Assembly (NCBI GenBank): GCA_026786335.1
Contig: JAJAYG010000120.1
Coordinates: 1 to 13,127, forward strand
Direction of reading: 5' to 3'
DNA from: Chitinophagales bacterium
GTDB lineage: Bacteria; Bacteroidota; Bacteroidia; Chitinophagales; UBA10324
Length of the DNA: 13,127 nt
Position 1 is the stretch's first letter, and every line of letters starts with the position of its first letter. Below are positions 1 to 6,659 of this stretch, one piece after another. Both the position numbers and the translations under genes were made by a program. The notes below the pieces were generated by a model. It was not told the DNA's origin, made no database searches, and was given only the letters and a program-made list of their open reading frames with translations.

Positions 1-634
1 GATTAGCGCTGATGAGTTTGATAAACTCGTTTCGTGTTCTGCTCTCACCAAATTGGCCAATGAATGCCGAGGTTGTTGCAACAGAATTTTGTTTTTGAAC
101 ACCCCGCATCATCATACACAAATGTTTTGCTTCAATTACCACGGCTACACCAAGTGGGTTTAGCGTATCCTGAATGCAATTAAGAATTTCATGAGTAAGC
201 CGCTCCTGAACCTGCAATCTTCTTGCGAATGTGTCTACTACTCTTCCTATTTTACTGAGGCCTGTAATGTATCCGTTTGGAATATAGGCTACGTGCGCTC
301 TTCCGAAAAAAGGCAACATGTGATGCTCGCACATTGAATAAATTTCAATGTTCTTTACAATCACCATTTCACTGTATGATTCTTTAAACATTGCTGAACG
401 AAGAATATCCGCTGCATCCATTTGGTAACCTTGAGTCATAAAATTCATTGCCTTGGCAGCACGAAGCGGAGTTTTAATTAATCCCTCACGTGTTGGGTCT
501 TCACCAATTTCATGAAGAATATGCTCATAGCTCTTCATTAATTCAGCTAAACTATTTTCATCAAACGTTTCGTGCTTGCTATAACGTTTTATTGCTGCTT
601 TTGCTTTTGACTTTTCATTGTTGGAATTTCCCAT
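1..634 (-). CDS. folE: GTP cyclohydrolase I, C-terminus cut by the window edge
   Basis: FolE converts GTP to 7,8-dihydroneopterin triphosphate, the entry step to folate, biopterin and deazapurine (queuosine) pathways; it is a cytosolic homodecamer with a zinc ion per active site. Reading from ATG at 634, about 211 residues are visible before the edge, nearly full length. The zinc-binding stretch [19 protein letters not shown] gives Cys102 and His105; the third ligand is Cys173 in [11 protein letters not shown]. The 71-residue spacing between the two Cys equals that of the E. coli enzyme (110/181). GLSKIGR (125-131) and RLQVQERLT (139-147) are further family motifs. The first ~28 residues are a Lys/Ser-rich extension ahead of the conserved domain. 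The gene lies 54 nt downstream of the PTPS-type gene on the same strand, so the two are probably co-transcribed. The stop codon is outside the window, so completeness cannot be confirmed. Confidence 0.96.
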   Translation of the reverse strand, partial: MGNSNNEKSKAKAAIKRYSKHETFDENSLAELMKSYEHILHEIGEDPTREGLIKTPLRAAKAMNFMTQGYQMDAADILRSAMFKESYSEMVIVKNIEIYSMCEHHMLPFFGRAHVAYIPNGYITGLSKIGRVVDTFARRLQVQERLTHEILNCIQDTLNPLGVAVVIEAKHLCMMMRGVQKQNSVATTSAFIGQFGESRTRNEFIKLISAN

Positions 635-688
635 TAGATTTTTTTTAAGAATTGCATGATAACTACTGAAGTGAACAAATAGTTTAGA

Positions 689-1096
689 TCACTCACCAAA
701 ATACTCAGCAAAATTATTTTCAGTCTCAAATAACTTAATTGAATGAAGCGTGCAACCTTTTATGTGTGGTTTTAATTCGTTCCATATTGCAATTGCTAAA
801 TTTTCGGTGCTTGGAATTTTTCCTCTCAGCAAGTCAACCTCAAGATTAAGGTTCTTATGATCAAGTTGATCTATAACCTTGGATTTTATAATTATACTTA
901 ACTCCTTAAGGTTTACAATTAACCCTGTATCGGCATCGGGTTCTCCTTTAACAGTAACATAAAGATTATAATTATGTCCGTGAAAATGTTTGTTGGCGCA
1001 TTTCCCAAAAACGGTTTCATTTTCACCATCACTCCACTTTGGATTATAGAGGCGATGTGCTGCATTAAAATGTTCCTTTCTTGTTAGGTGTACCAT
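689..1096 (-). CDS. 6-pyruvoyl-tetrahydropterin synthase / QueD-family protein
   Basis: The protein belongs to the zinc-dependent PTPS/QueD family, which acts on dihydroneopterin triphosphate, the product of FolE encoded just downstream. From ATG at 1096 it has 135 residues. Zinc ligands are His14 (FNAAHRL) and His39/His41 in HFHGHNY. The catalytic Cys33 lies in FGKCANKHFHGHNY, so the Cys is followed by five residues before HGH, as in animal PTPS; E. coli QueD has three. The Asp-His pair is LDHKNL (79-80), and the substrate-anchoring Glu is in FETENN (124), also closer to PTPS than to QueD. A GTG codon directly before the ATG is an alternative start that adds one residue. There is no Shine-Dalgarno sequence. 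Family assignment is firm. Whether the product is 6-pyruvoyl-tetrahydropterin (biopterin route) or 6-carboxy-tetrahydropterin (queuosine route) is open. Confidence 0.9.
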   Translation of the reverse strand: MVHLTRKEHFNAAHRLYNPKWSDGENETVFGKCANKHFHGHNYNLYVTVKGEPDADTGLIVNLKELSIIIKSKVIDQLDHKNLNLEVDLLRGKIPSTENLAIAIWNELKPHIKGCTLHSIKLFETENNFAEYFGE

Positions 1097-1124
1097 CACA
1101 TAAAATTTTGGCTAAGTTAAACTG

Positions 1125-1132
1125 CAAATTTA
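1125..1132 (-). promoter_or_regulatory. Putative -7 box TAAATTTG of the PTPS-folE operon
   Basis: On the minus strand this reads TAAATTTG, a perfect match to the Bacteroidota -7 consensus TAnnTTTG, 28 nt before the PTPS ATG. No TTG is present at the -33 position, so support is position plus one element only. Confidence 0.4.
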
Positions 1133-1163
1133 CTTATGATTTGAATTTTGTGTTTTGTATTTT

Positions 1164-1199
1164 GAACTTTTGAACTTTGAACTTTGAACTTTGAACTTT
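1164..1199. repeat. GAACTTT heptamer tandem array (five copies)
   Basis: Five copies of GAACTTT lie head to tail, with one extra T after the first copy (position 1171). The array ends 21 bp before the mqnB start, within the divergent region between the PTPS-folE operon and mqnB. Simple heptamer arrays of this kind can change copy number by slippage. It overlaps a TTG codon at 1191 that would extend mqnB by ten residues, which is one reason to prefer the ATG at 1221. Confidence 0.9.
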
Positions 1200-1220
1200 C
1201 CTACATCCTATCTTTATCAA

Positions 1221-1892
1221 ATGAAAATATTAATTGTTGCTGCAACATGGGAAGAAATAAAACCACTTGAAAAGCATTTATTGATTCTTGATGAACAAGG
1301 CAAGCTTGCAACGCATGCCATTGAAATTTGTATTACAGGTATTGGAGGAATTTTAACTGCTTATCATCTCGGAAAAATATTGCCTTTAGAAAACTGGGAT
1401 ATTGCATTGCAGCTCGGCATTGGAGGAAGCTTCAAAAAAGATTGTGAGATAGGTGAAACTGTAAATGTGACAACTGAAATTTTTGCAGACTTAGGAGCTG
1501 AAGATGATGAAGACTTTATTGATGTTTTTGAAATGAAGTTACTGGATGAAAACAAATTTCCTTTCCAAAATAAAATTCTCGAGAACAAAACAATTATTGA
1601 ATCACCAGCTATTGATGGGTTTAAAAAAGCGAGAGGAATATCAGTAAATAAGGTTCATGGAAATGAAAAAAGCATTGCACTCATCACTAAAAAATATTCA
1701 CCAGATGTAGAAAGTATGGAAGGCGCTTCCTTCTTTTATTGCTGCAAAATGGCAAGCACTTCATTTTTACAATTGAGAACAATTTCAAATTATGTTGAGA
1801 AAAGAAATAAAGCGAACTGGGATATTCCGTTAGCAATAAATAACCTTAATGTTGCTGCAATAAAATTGATTGAAGATTTGATATCGAAATAA
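1221..1892 (+). CDS. mqnB: Futalosine hydrolase
   Basis: MqnB cleaves hypoxanthine from futalosine to give dehypoxanthine futalosine in the alternative (futalosine) menaquinone pathway; it is cytosolic and belongs to the nucleoside phosphorylase/MTAN fold family. From ATG at 1221 it has 223 residues, the usual size. Visible signatures are the N-terminal MKILIVAATWEEIKP with the family Glu12, LQLGIGGSF (63-71), the nucleoside-binding VESMEGASFFYCC (163-175), and LRTISNYVEKR (185-195). In that last motif Asn replaces the Asp of the MTAN SD motif, typical of futalosine hydrolases. A longer reading from TTG 1191 adds ten residues unlike the family and runs into the heptamer repeat, so ATG is chosen. 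It converges on the UbiA gene, with 20 bp between the stops. It implies menaquinone synthesis by the futalosine rather than the MenFDHCEB route. Confidence 0.92.
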   Translation: MKILIVAATWEEIKPLEKHLLILDEQGKLATHAIEICITGIGGILTAYHLGKILPLENWDIALQLGIGGSFKKDCEIGETVNVTTEIFADLGAEDDEDFIDVFEMKLLDENKFPFQNKILENKTIIESPAIDGFKKARGISVNKVHGNEKSIALITKKYSPDVESMEGASFFYCCKMASTSFLQLRTISNYVEKRNKANWDIPLAINNLNVAAIKLIEDLISK

Positions 1893-1912
1893 AATACCGA
1901 ATTGAAGAAACA

Positions 1913-2860
1913 CTATATCTTCATGATGAAATAAAAATAAACCATGCTCATGATTCCCATAAACATTACGATCTTAAGCACGCTGCTTACTGATGAAAAT
2001 TGTTGCGAACCATTTGCTTTCTTAAGCAGGTAAAAGGAAATAAGAACAGGAAATTCAAGTGTTGTGAATATGGTGAGTGCCGAAACAAAATCATTTCCGT
2101 TTACTTGCATCCATTGAAAATAAATCAGCATGGTTAATACAAGACCAAGCAGTAAATAAGTGAGCCATTTTGCTTTTTCAATTCCAAAAACAATAGGAAT
2201 CGTTTTGCAATTGTATTTGCGATCACCTTCAATGTCTTCCATATCCTTCACCAACTCTCTTGCAAACGAAACCAGAAAAGAAAAAACAAAATAGAAGAAC
2301 GTGATGATGAAAATAGAATATGCGGGAGCTATTGCTGAACTATCGGTTAAACTAAAAAGGTGCTGTTCGTATAAAGCAACAATAAGAACTACAAAACCGC
2401 TGAGGAAGGCGACAATGATATTACCTGCAAGCAATCTTCGTTTATAACCAGTGGAATAAAACCAAAGAAAAGCAGCAACAAGAGGATGAACTAATGAAAG
2501 CTTTAGGCTTCCGGCCTGCCATGCAACATATATGGCGATTACTATTCCCAACCCTGAAAGAAATTGATGAAGCAACATGGCTGCTCTGCGTGGAATAACG
2601 CGGTCAATAAAAATTCTTTTTGGTTTATTTACCTCATCAATCTTCACATCGAAATAATCATTGATTACATAGCCACCTGCTGCAATCAGTATTGTTGAAA
2701 GAACCAAAAGCAGAAAAGTAAAATCATTAAGCGTAGTTTCAATTTGTGCTTGCGCCAAAATGGGTTTAATGATCGTGTACTGAACCAGGTATTGAGTGAG
2801 CGCAATAAAAAAAAGGTTAAGCCAGCGAATGAGTCGGAGTAAAGAAATAATCTGTTTCAT
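1913..2860 (-). CDS. UbiA-family prenyltransferase (GGGP geranylgeranyltransferase-like)
   Basis: This is an integral membrane prenyltransferase that would join a polyprenyl diphosphate to an acceptor. The two Asp-rich motifs that bind Mg-diphosphate are both present: NDYFDVKIDEVNKPKR (67-82, NDxxDxxxD) and DMEDIEGDRKYN (206-217, DxxDxxGD). Between and after them are long hydrophobic stretches consistent with eight or nine membrane helices; the length of 315 residues is normal. Bacteroidota homologues are usually labelled geranylgeranylglycerol-phosphate geranylgeranyltransferase, from resemblance to the archaeal ether-lipid enzyme. A menaquinone-pathway role (MenA/MqnP-like) is an alternative, given mqnB beside it on the opposite strand. 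It is the last gene of the ferredoxin-iscX-kdsC-ubiA run, 95 nt after kdsC. Family is certain; acceptor and lipid product are not. Confidence 0.88.
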   Translation of the reverse strand: MKQIISLLRLIRWLNLFFIALTQYLVQYTIIKPILAQAQIETTLNDFTFLLLVLSTILIAAGGYVINDYFDVKIDEVNKPKRIFIDRVIPRRAAMLLHQFLSGLGIVIAIYVAWQAGSLKLSLVHPLVAAFLWFYSTGYKRRLLAGNIIVAFLSGFVVLIVALYEQHLFSLTDSSAIAPAYSIFIITFFYFVFSFLVSFARELVKDMEDIEGDRKYNCKTIPIVFGIEKAKWLTYLLLGLVLTMLIYFQWMQVNGNDFVSALTIFTTLEFPVLISFYLLKKANGSQQFSSVSSVLKIVMFMGIMSMVYFYFIMKI

Positions 2861-2955
2861 GCTGTAGAATTATTACAAAGCTAAAGGAAGAATATTGCAT
2901 TAAGCTTGAAATTCAAGTTGATTAACTCAACCATTAATTTTAATGTTGAAGAAAA

Positions 2956-3465
2956 TCACCATTTGTGTTGAAGCTTCAATACTTTTTCAATTACATCTCT
3001 AACACAACCATGTCCCCCGGAAATTGGTGAAACATATTCTGCAACATTAATAATTTCAGGCGCAGCATTAAGTGGGCAGCATCTTATTCCACATAACTGC
3101 ATTACTTCGAGATCGGGAATATCATCGCCCATATAAATTGCGTTATCAAGTTCAATGCTGAGAGTTTCAGATATTTTATTGAGTGCTTCAATTTTATTTT
3201 CAACTCCTGAGAGTATGTGCTGAATTCCCAAGCCCTGCAATCGCTTAACCACACCTTCTGAGGTTCCGCCGGTGATTACAATTATTGTGAATCCTTTTTT
3301 TACAGCAAGCTGCAATGCATATCCATCACGAATGTTCATGGTTCGTAACTGATCTCCATTGTTGGTGACTAATAAAGATCCATCCGTTAGCACGCCATCA
3401 ACATCAAGAATAAAAGTTGTTGCTTTTTTAAAAAGTTCGAAGTAGTGAGTTGCGTTTTCCTGCAC
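2956..3465 (-). CDS. kdsC: 3-deoxy-D-manno-octulosonate-8-phosphate phosphatase (KdsC-like HAD)
   Basis: KdsC removes phosphate from Kdo-8-phosphate to give Kdo for the lipopolysaccharide inner core; it is a cytosolic tetrameric HAD phosphatase without a cap domain. The 169 residues match the family length. HAD motifs are DVDGVLTDG (21-29, nucleophile Asp21 and acid/base Asp23), VITGG (63-67), Lys91 in the ENKIEAL context, and GDDIPDLEVM (113-122). The C-terminal GGHGCVRDVIE corresponds to the family GGxGAVRE tail that completes the neighbouring active site. The start is GTG: the codons before it in frame are TTA, TTT and a TAA stop, so no upstream start exists. It begins 6 nt after the iscX stop in the same frame, which suggests translational coupling. 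A related nonulosonate or unknown HAD substrate is possible but less likely. Confidence 0.9.
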   Translation of the reverse strand: MQENATHYFELFKKATTFILDVDGVLTDGSLLVTNNGDQLRTMNIRDGYALQLAVKKGFTIIVITGGTSEGVVKRLQGLGIQHILSGVENKIEALNKISETLSIELDNAIYMGDDIPDLEVMQLCGIRCCPLNAAPEIINVAEYVSPISGGHGCVRDVIEKVLKLQHKW

Positions 3466-3471
3466 TAAAAA

Positions 3472-3705
3472 TTATTTTTGATTATCGCGCCATTCATATA
3501 CCCACGATGACTGAATCATTTCTAAATGGCTTTCACTACTCTCCTCTCTTTTTCCTGAAAAGCCCGGAAGTTTAAGTACCCATTCAATCAATTCAGTGAA
3601 CCGGATGCGGTAGATTTTTGATTCGCTAAAATCGTCACCAAATTTTTCATAAAGTTTTTGAGCAATGTCTTCGTGATCTGTCCAATGAATGGGTGGTTCG
3701 TGCAT
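3472..3705 (-). CDS. iscX: Fe-S cluster assembly protein IscX
   Basis: IscX is a small acidic helical protein that binds the cysteine desulfurase IscS and iron and tunes Fe-S assembly. The 77 residues start with the recognisable IHWTDHEDIAQKLYEKFGDD, then have FTELIEWVLKLPGF and the C-terminal SHLEMIQSSWVYEW, aligning with E. coli IscX (LKWTDSREIGEALY, FTDMHQWICDLEDF, ILEAILLVWLDE). It is about ten residues longer than E. coli IscX, partly from KIYRI and a short C-terminal tail. It lies 41 nt downstream of the ferredoxin gene and 6 nt upstream of kdsC on the same strand. The fdx-iscX pairing is the same as at the end of the E. coli isc operon, although iscS, iscU and the chaperones are not in this window. 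Confidence 0.9.
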   Translation of the reverse strand: MHEPPIHWTDHEDIAQKLYEKFGDDFSESKIYRIRFTELIEWVLKLPGFSGKREESSESHLEMIQSSWVYEWRDNQK

Positions 3706-3746
3706 AAATATTTTTTAACTTTAAGCTTACAATTAAATAGAGGAAA

Positions 3747-4079
3747 TTATTCGCCAAGTATTACTGATTGGTCCGGAACTTCGACTTCAATTTCCCCGCT
3801 GCCTGCATTCAACAAACATTGACAAGATAAACGAGAAGTAAGTTTTGGATTGCGTGCGCGATCAACAAAATTTTCTTCCTGATCACTGATTTCTTCTACA
3901 AAGTCACTTCCTTTCTCTAAATAAATATGACACGTGCTGCAGGCACAAACACCTCCGCAGTTATGATGCAATTCAATGTCATTCTTTAATGCAACTTCGA
4001 GAATGGTGTCGCCTTCTTCGGCGTTAATGGTGAGTGGTTGCTTCTCTTTTTCTTCAAACCTGAAATGAATGGTGTACAT
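3747..4079 (-). CDS. fdx: Adrenodoxin-type [2Fe-2S] ferredoxin
   Basis: This is a soluble one-electron carrier of the Isc ferredoxin class, which supplies electrons for Fe-S cluster building. The 110 residues show the adrenodoxin-type ligand pattern Cys41-x5-Cys47-x2-Cys50-x35-Cys86, within HHNCGGVCACSTCH and RLSCQC; the x35 spacing matches bacterial Isc ferredoxin. The acidic EEISDQEENFVD (62-73) is the usual partner-binding helix. Cys45 and Cys88 are extra cysteines outside the ligand set. It is the first gene of the fdx-iscX-kdsC-ubiA run. Upstream, TACCTTCG at 17 nt from the ATG is a weak, one-mismatch -7 candidate. No terminator separates it from the T9SS gene 83 nt upstream, so read-through from that gene is possible. 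Confidence 0.93.
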   Translation of the reverse strand: MYTIHFRFEEKEKQPLTINAEEGDTILEVALKNDIELHHNCGGVCACSTCHIYLEKGSDFVEEISDQEENFVDRARNPKLTSRLSCQCLLNAGSGEIEVEVPDQSVILGE

Positions 4080-4162
4080 TATTTATTTAAGTGCGGCGAA
4101 GGTATAACCAATGAATAACAAAAGAGTTCGATTGAAAATCTATTAATAAATCTAACCTTACA

Positions 4163-6490
4163 TTATTGCTTGATGATTTGCTTTTCAATAACTTTTGATC
4201 CACAAATTACTTGAAGCAAATACATTCCTGCAGAAAAATTCTTCATGCTGAAATTTGTGCTATAATCATTTTGCTGAGTGCCATCATTGCGGTAAAAAAC
4301 TTCATTACCCATCATATCAAATAAATGAATTGACCCGTTAGATTCTCCATGAATACTCAATTGAATATTGCATTGATCATGTACCGGATCGGGATAAATG
4401 CTCACCAAATCTTGCTCATCACTAACTTTACATGTGACCTTAACAGTTTTCTTTATGGTACCACTTGAACCGCATGAGTTCACTGATTTTACTTTTATAT
4501 CTCCCGTGACGGTACCCCAATTAACTTTTACATTAGTTGAACCTTGGCCGGCAGTAATTACCACTCCTGAAGGCGGCGTCCATGTATACGAGGTTGCTCC
4601 AAATACAGGCGAGATTGAATAACTAATATTTTGAGAATTAGCACATACAGAGCTTGGCCCGGTTATCTTAATTGGTTTTGCAGGTTTCCCTGTAACACCA
4701 AGCTTCAATATATTTCCTGCACCACATTCATTGTACGCATACACCTTTATAGAGTCGCTTATAAAATTTGCCGGAAATGAAAAATCTGCTGAAGTGGTTC
4801 CCTGGCCATTAACAATTGTAAGAGAAAGTGCACCCCATGTATAGCCTAACGCGCCATTAACTGCAGTTATAGAATAGGTCACAGTATCTTTACAAACTCC
4901 AACTGTTGCACCGCTTATGGCACCGCTTAATTGTGGAGCTGCTGCGTTTTCATCAATTATCCCATTACAATTATCATCCAGGCCATTACAAGTTTCAATA
5001 CTACCAGGGTGAATTGTATTATTAAAATCATTGCAATCTCCTCCTGTAGTAATTCTACCTGCAATTGGTGAACATGAAGAAATTGAATCATGTAAATCAC
5101 CATAGCCATCTGCATCTGCATCTGCAAAATAAATTTTAGGTAGGTCGGCTTTAAGTCGAACGCACCAATAATCAGTGCTGCCAAAATTATTTTCTGATTT
5201 ATCGCCGCTAATAGCTGATTTGCTTGTGCCGCCCAATATTAAACCACAATCAACTCCTTGAAAGACTGATGAAAGTTCATCGTTTTCAAATCCACCAATG
5301 GTTTTATCGTATTCTAAAATTCCTCCCGAATCAATTTTAACAATCCAGTAATCATTTCCGCCATTTGGGTTCTGCGTTTTTTCTCCGCTGATTCCTGAGG
5401 CAGAATAACCACCAAGTACGTAACCACCATCACTGGTTTTATGCATGTCGTTTAGTACGTCAGATTTATTTCCTCCATATCTTTTATCCCAAATTTTAGC
5501 ACCGTTGAGATCAGTTTTTATGAGCCAATAGTCATCTTTACCTCTCTTGGCATTTGTTTGATCACCCACTACATCTGAAGCAGAAAGACCAGCAAGAAGG
5601 TATCCGCTTGCAGTTTCAATTATTGATCTTAAAATATCTCTATCATTGCCACCAAATCTATTTGTCCATTGCTTATTTCCATTTGCATCTGTCTTTACAA
5701 TCCAATAATCTTTTCCTCCATAGCCTGCTTGCTCAATATCACCGCCGCAAGAGATAAGTGAGTGGGTTAATCCACCAAGCAGGTAACCTCCATCTGTAGT
5801 TTGAATCACGGTAAAAAGATTATCGTCGCTACATCCGCCAAATCGCGCATCCCATAGTTTGTTGCCATTTGAATCCGTTTTTACAATCCAATAATCATTT
5901 GCTCCCTGCGATGTTTGTGTCTTATCTCCATCGGCACCTGAATCGGAATATCCTCCTAAAATAAATCCTCCATCAGTTGTTTCATGAATATCAATCAGTA
6001 AATCATTATTGCTACCGCCATATCTTTTGTCCCATATTTTAATTCCCGATGCATTTGTTTTTACAATCCAGAAATCATATTTACCTCGTGTCTCTTGCGA
6101 CTTATCTCCGCTAATGCCGGAGTTTGAGTACCCTGCAAAAATAAAATTGCCACTTGAAGTCTCACAAAATGAAGTGAGCACATCGTAACTGCTGCCTCCA
6201 AAATCATAATCCCAAAGTTTAACACCTGCATAGTTCAGCTTAACAATCCAATAATCGCTAAGTCCTTTTGTGTTTTGTGTTTTATTTCCGCTTATGGATG
6301 ATGAAGAGCGGCCGGCAAGCATAAAGCCCCCATCGGAAGTTTGCTTCATAGTCGAAAGTGTATCTGACTGCTGACCTCCAAAAGTGTAGTCCCAATCTTT
6401 ATCAGGTGCACTTTGAGCGCTTGATAGGGTACTAAAAGTTGAATTTAAAGTGAAAATAATTATCAGGAATTTGTGTACGTTTTGTTTCAT
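4163..6490 (-). CDS. Secreted T9SS protein: seven-repeat propeller, MopE-like metal-binding segment, PKD-like domains
   Basis: Predicted extracellular or surface protein of 775 residues; function unknown. In order: a signal peptide (1-25, hydrophobic IIIFTL, cleavage probably after TLSSA); seven tandem ~60-residue units (about 33-452), each with WDxxFGG..D.L, TxDGGxxLxG, S.SGISGDKTQ and DYWIVKTD; a short segment (453-514) with DADADGYGD, GGDCND and CNGLDDNCNGIIDE, typical of the putative metal-binding MopE-like motif; two PKD/Ig-like regions (about 520-600 and 604-686, the second with GATSYTWTPPSG); and a type A T9SS sorting domain (about 696-775, starting VSIYPDPVHDQ, with SAGMYLLQV near the end). 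The unit arithmetic (7 x 60) favours one closed seven-bladed beta-propeller. Acidic residues in the repeats and the MopE-like segment suggest calcium or another metal. It could be an adhesin or ligand-binding surface protein; no catalytic motif is seen. Confidence 0.93.
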   Translation of the reverse strand: MKQNVHKFLIIIFTLNSTFSTLSSAQSAPDKDWDYTFGGQQSDTLSTMKQTSDGGFMLAGRSSSSISGNKTQNTKGLSDYWIVKLNYAGVKLWDYDFGGSSYDVLTSFCETSSGNFIFAGYSNSGISGDKSQETRGKYDFWIVKTNASGIKIWDKRYGGSNNDLLIDIHETTDGGFILGGYSDSGADGDKTQTSQGANDYWIVKTDSNGNKLWDARFGGCSDDNLFTVIQTTDGGYLLGGLTHSLISCGGDIEQAGYGGKDYWIVKTDANGNKQWTNRFGGNDRDILRSIIETASGYLLAGLSASDVVGDQTNAKRGKDDYWLIKTDLNGAKIWDKRYGGNKSDVLNDMHKTSDGGYVLGGYSASGISGEKTQNPNGGNDYWIVKIDSGGILEYDKTIGGFENDELSSVFQGVDCGLILGGTSKSAISGDKSENNFGSTDYWCVRLKADLPKIYFADADADGYGDLHDSISSCSPIAGRITTGGDCNDFNNTIHPGSIETCNGLDDNCNGIIDENAAAPQLSGAISGATVGVCKDTVTYSITAVNGALGYTWGALSLTIVNGQGTTSADFSFPANFISDSIKVYAYNECGAGNILKLGVTGKPAKPIKITGPSSVCANSQNISYSISPVFGATSYTWTPPSGVVITAGQGSTNVKVNWGTVTGDIKVKSVNSCGSSGTIKKTVKVTCKVSDEQDLVSIYPDPVHDQCNIQLSIHGESNGSIHLFDMMGNEVFYRNDGTQQNDYSTNFSMKNFSAGMYLLQVICGSKVIEKQIIKQ
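5135..6394 (-). repeat. Seven in-frame 60-codon repeats (propeller blades)
   Basis: The conserved W/Y-D-x-x-F-G-G motif recurs at residues 33, 93, 153, 213, 275, 334 and 394 of the T9SS protein, a spacing of 60, 60, 60, 62, 59 and 60. Each unit ends with a DYWIVK-type strand. The first unit opens with DKDWDYTFGG and the last closes with STDYWCVRL, so there are seven whole units and no half unit. Units 2, 3 and 6 share SGISGDK or close variants. At DNA level this is a diverged ~180-bp tandem repeat, not recent identical copies. Confidence 0.9.
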
Positions 6491-6600
6491 AAGGCTGGCG
6501 TTATTATGATGTGAACCGTAAAAAAAATTAATTTAATAATAATAATAATATAGAAAGCTTTGATAAAATTTAGGATGAGTAAAAAAAGCAACCGCTATTT
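6491..6600. other. Intergenic region upstream of the 775-residue T9SS gene, with TAA microsatellite
   Basis: A+T-rich spacer between the terminator of the 274-residue gene and the T9SS gene start. It holds a (TAA)5 microsatellite at 6534-6550 and an A7 run at 6530-ish. I see no perfect TAnnTTTG box here on the minus strand; TAAATTTT further upstream has one mismatch. The promoter of the T9SS gene is therefore unassigned. Confidence 0.5.
6534..6550. repeat. (TAA)5 trinucleotide microsatellite
   Basis: Five and two-thirds tandem TAA units sit about 45-55 bp upstream of the T9SS gene start. That is roughly where promoter spacing could be affected if copy number varies. Confidence 0.8.
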
Positions 6601-6639
6601 AAAAAAAGAAGGCGAACAAATACGTTCGCCTTTCTTTTT
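6601..6639 (-). terminator. Rho-independent terminator of the 274-residue T9SS gene
   Basis: Inverted repeat GGCGAAC (6611-6617) / GTTCGCC (6624-6630) with a six-base loop, extended by A/T pairs. On the minus strand it is followed by TTC and then T7 (complement of 6601-6607). It begins about 29 nt after the stop of the 274-residue gene. The plus side also ends in T-rich sequence, so it could act in both directions. Confidence 0.88.
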
Positions 6640-6659
6640 AATCTCGCACAATGAATTGA

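Noticed and set aside
1191..1220. Ten-residue N-terminal extension of MqnB from a TTG codon
   Set aside because: It starts inside the heptamer array and adds residues unlike the family. The ATG at 1221 gives the normal MKILIVAAT start.
1903..1923. TGAAGA/TCTTCA hairpin between mqnB and the UbiA gene as a bidirectional terminator
   Set aside because: The stem is only 6 bp with a nine-base loop, overlaps the UbiA stop codon and has no T-run.
2861..2955. Small A+T-rich inverted repeats between kdsC and the UbiA gene
   Set aside because: Stems of five or six A/T-rich pairs are expected by chance in this composition.
4060..4110. TTTTG-N14-TACCTTCG as promoter of the ferredoxin gene
   Set aside because: The -7 box has a mismatch at a conserved position and the spacing is too short, so I did not list it as a promoter.
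4957..5184. 75-codon minus-strand frame inside the 775-residue T9SS gene
   Set aside because: It is a shadow of the MopE-like region; its Met/Ile-rich sequence comes from reading Asp-rich codons out of frame.
5135..6394. CRISPR-like periodicity
   Set aside because: The ~180-bp period is a coding repeat of diverged propeller units, with no short identical repeats or unique spacers.
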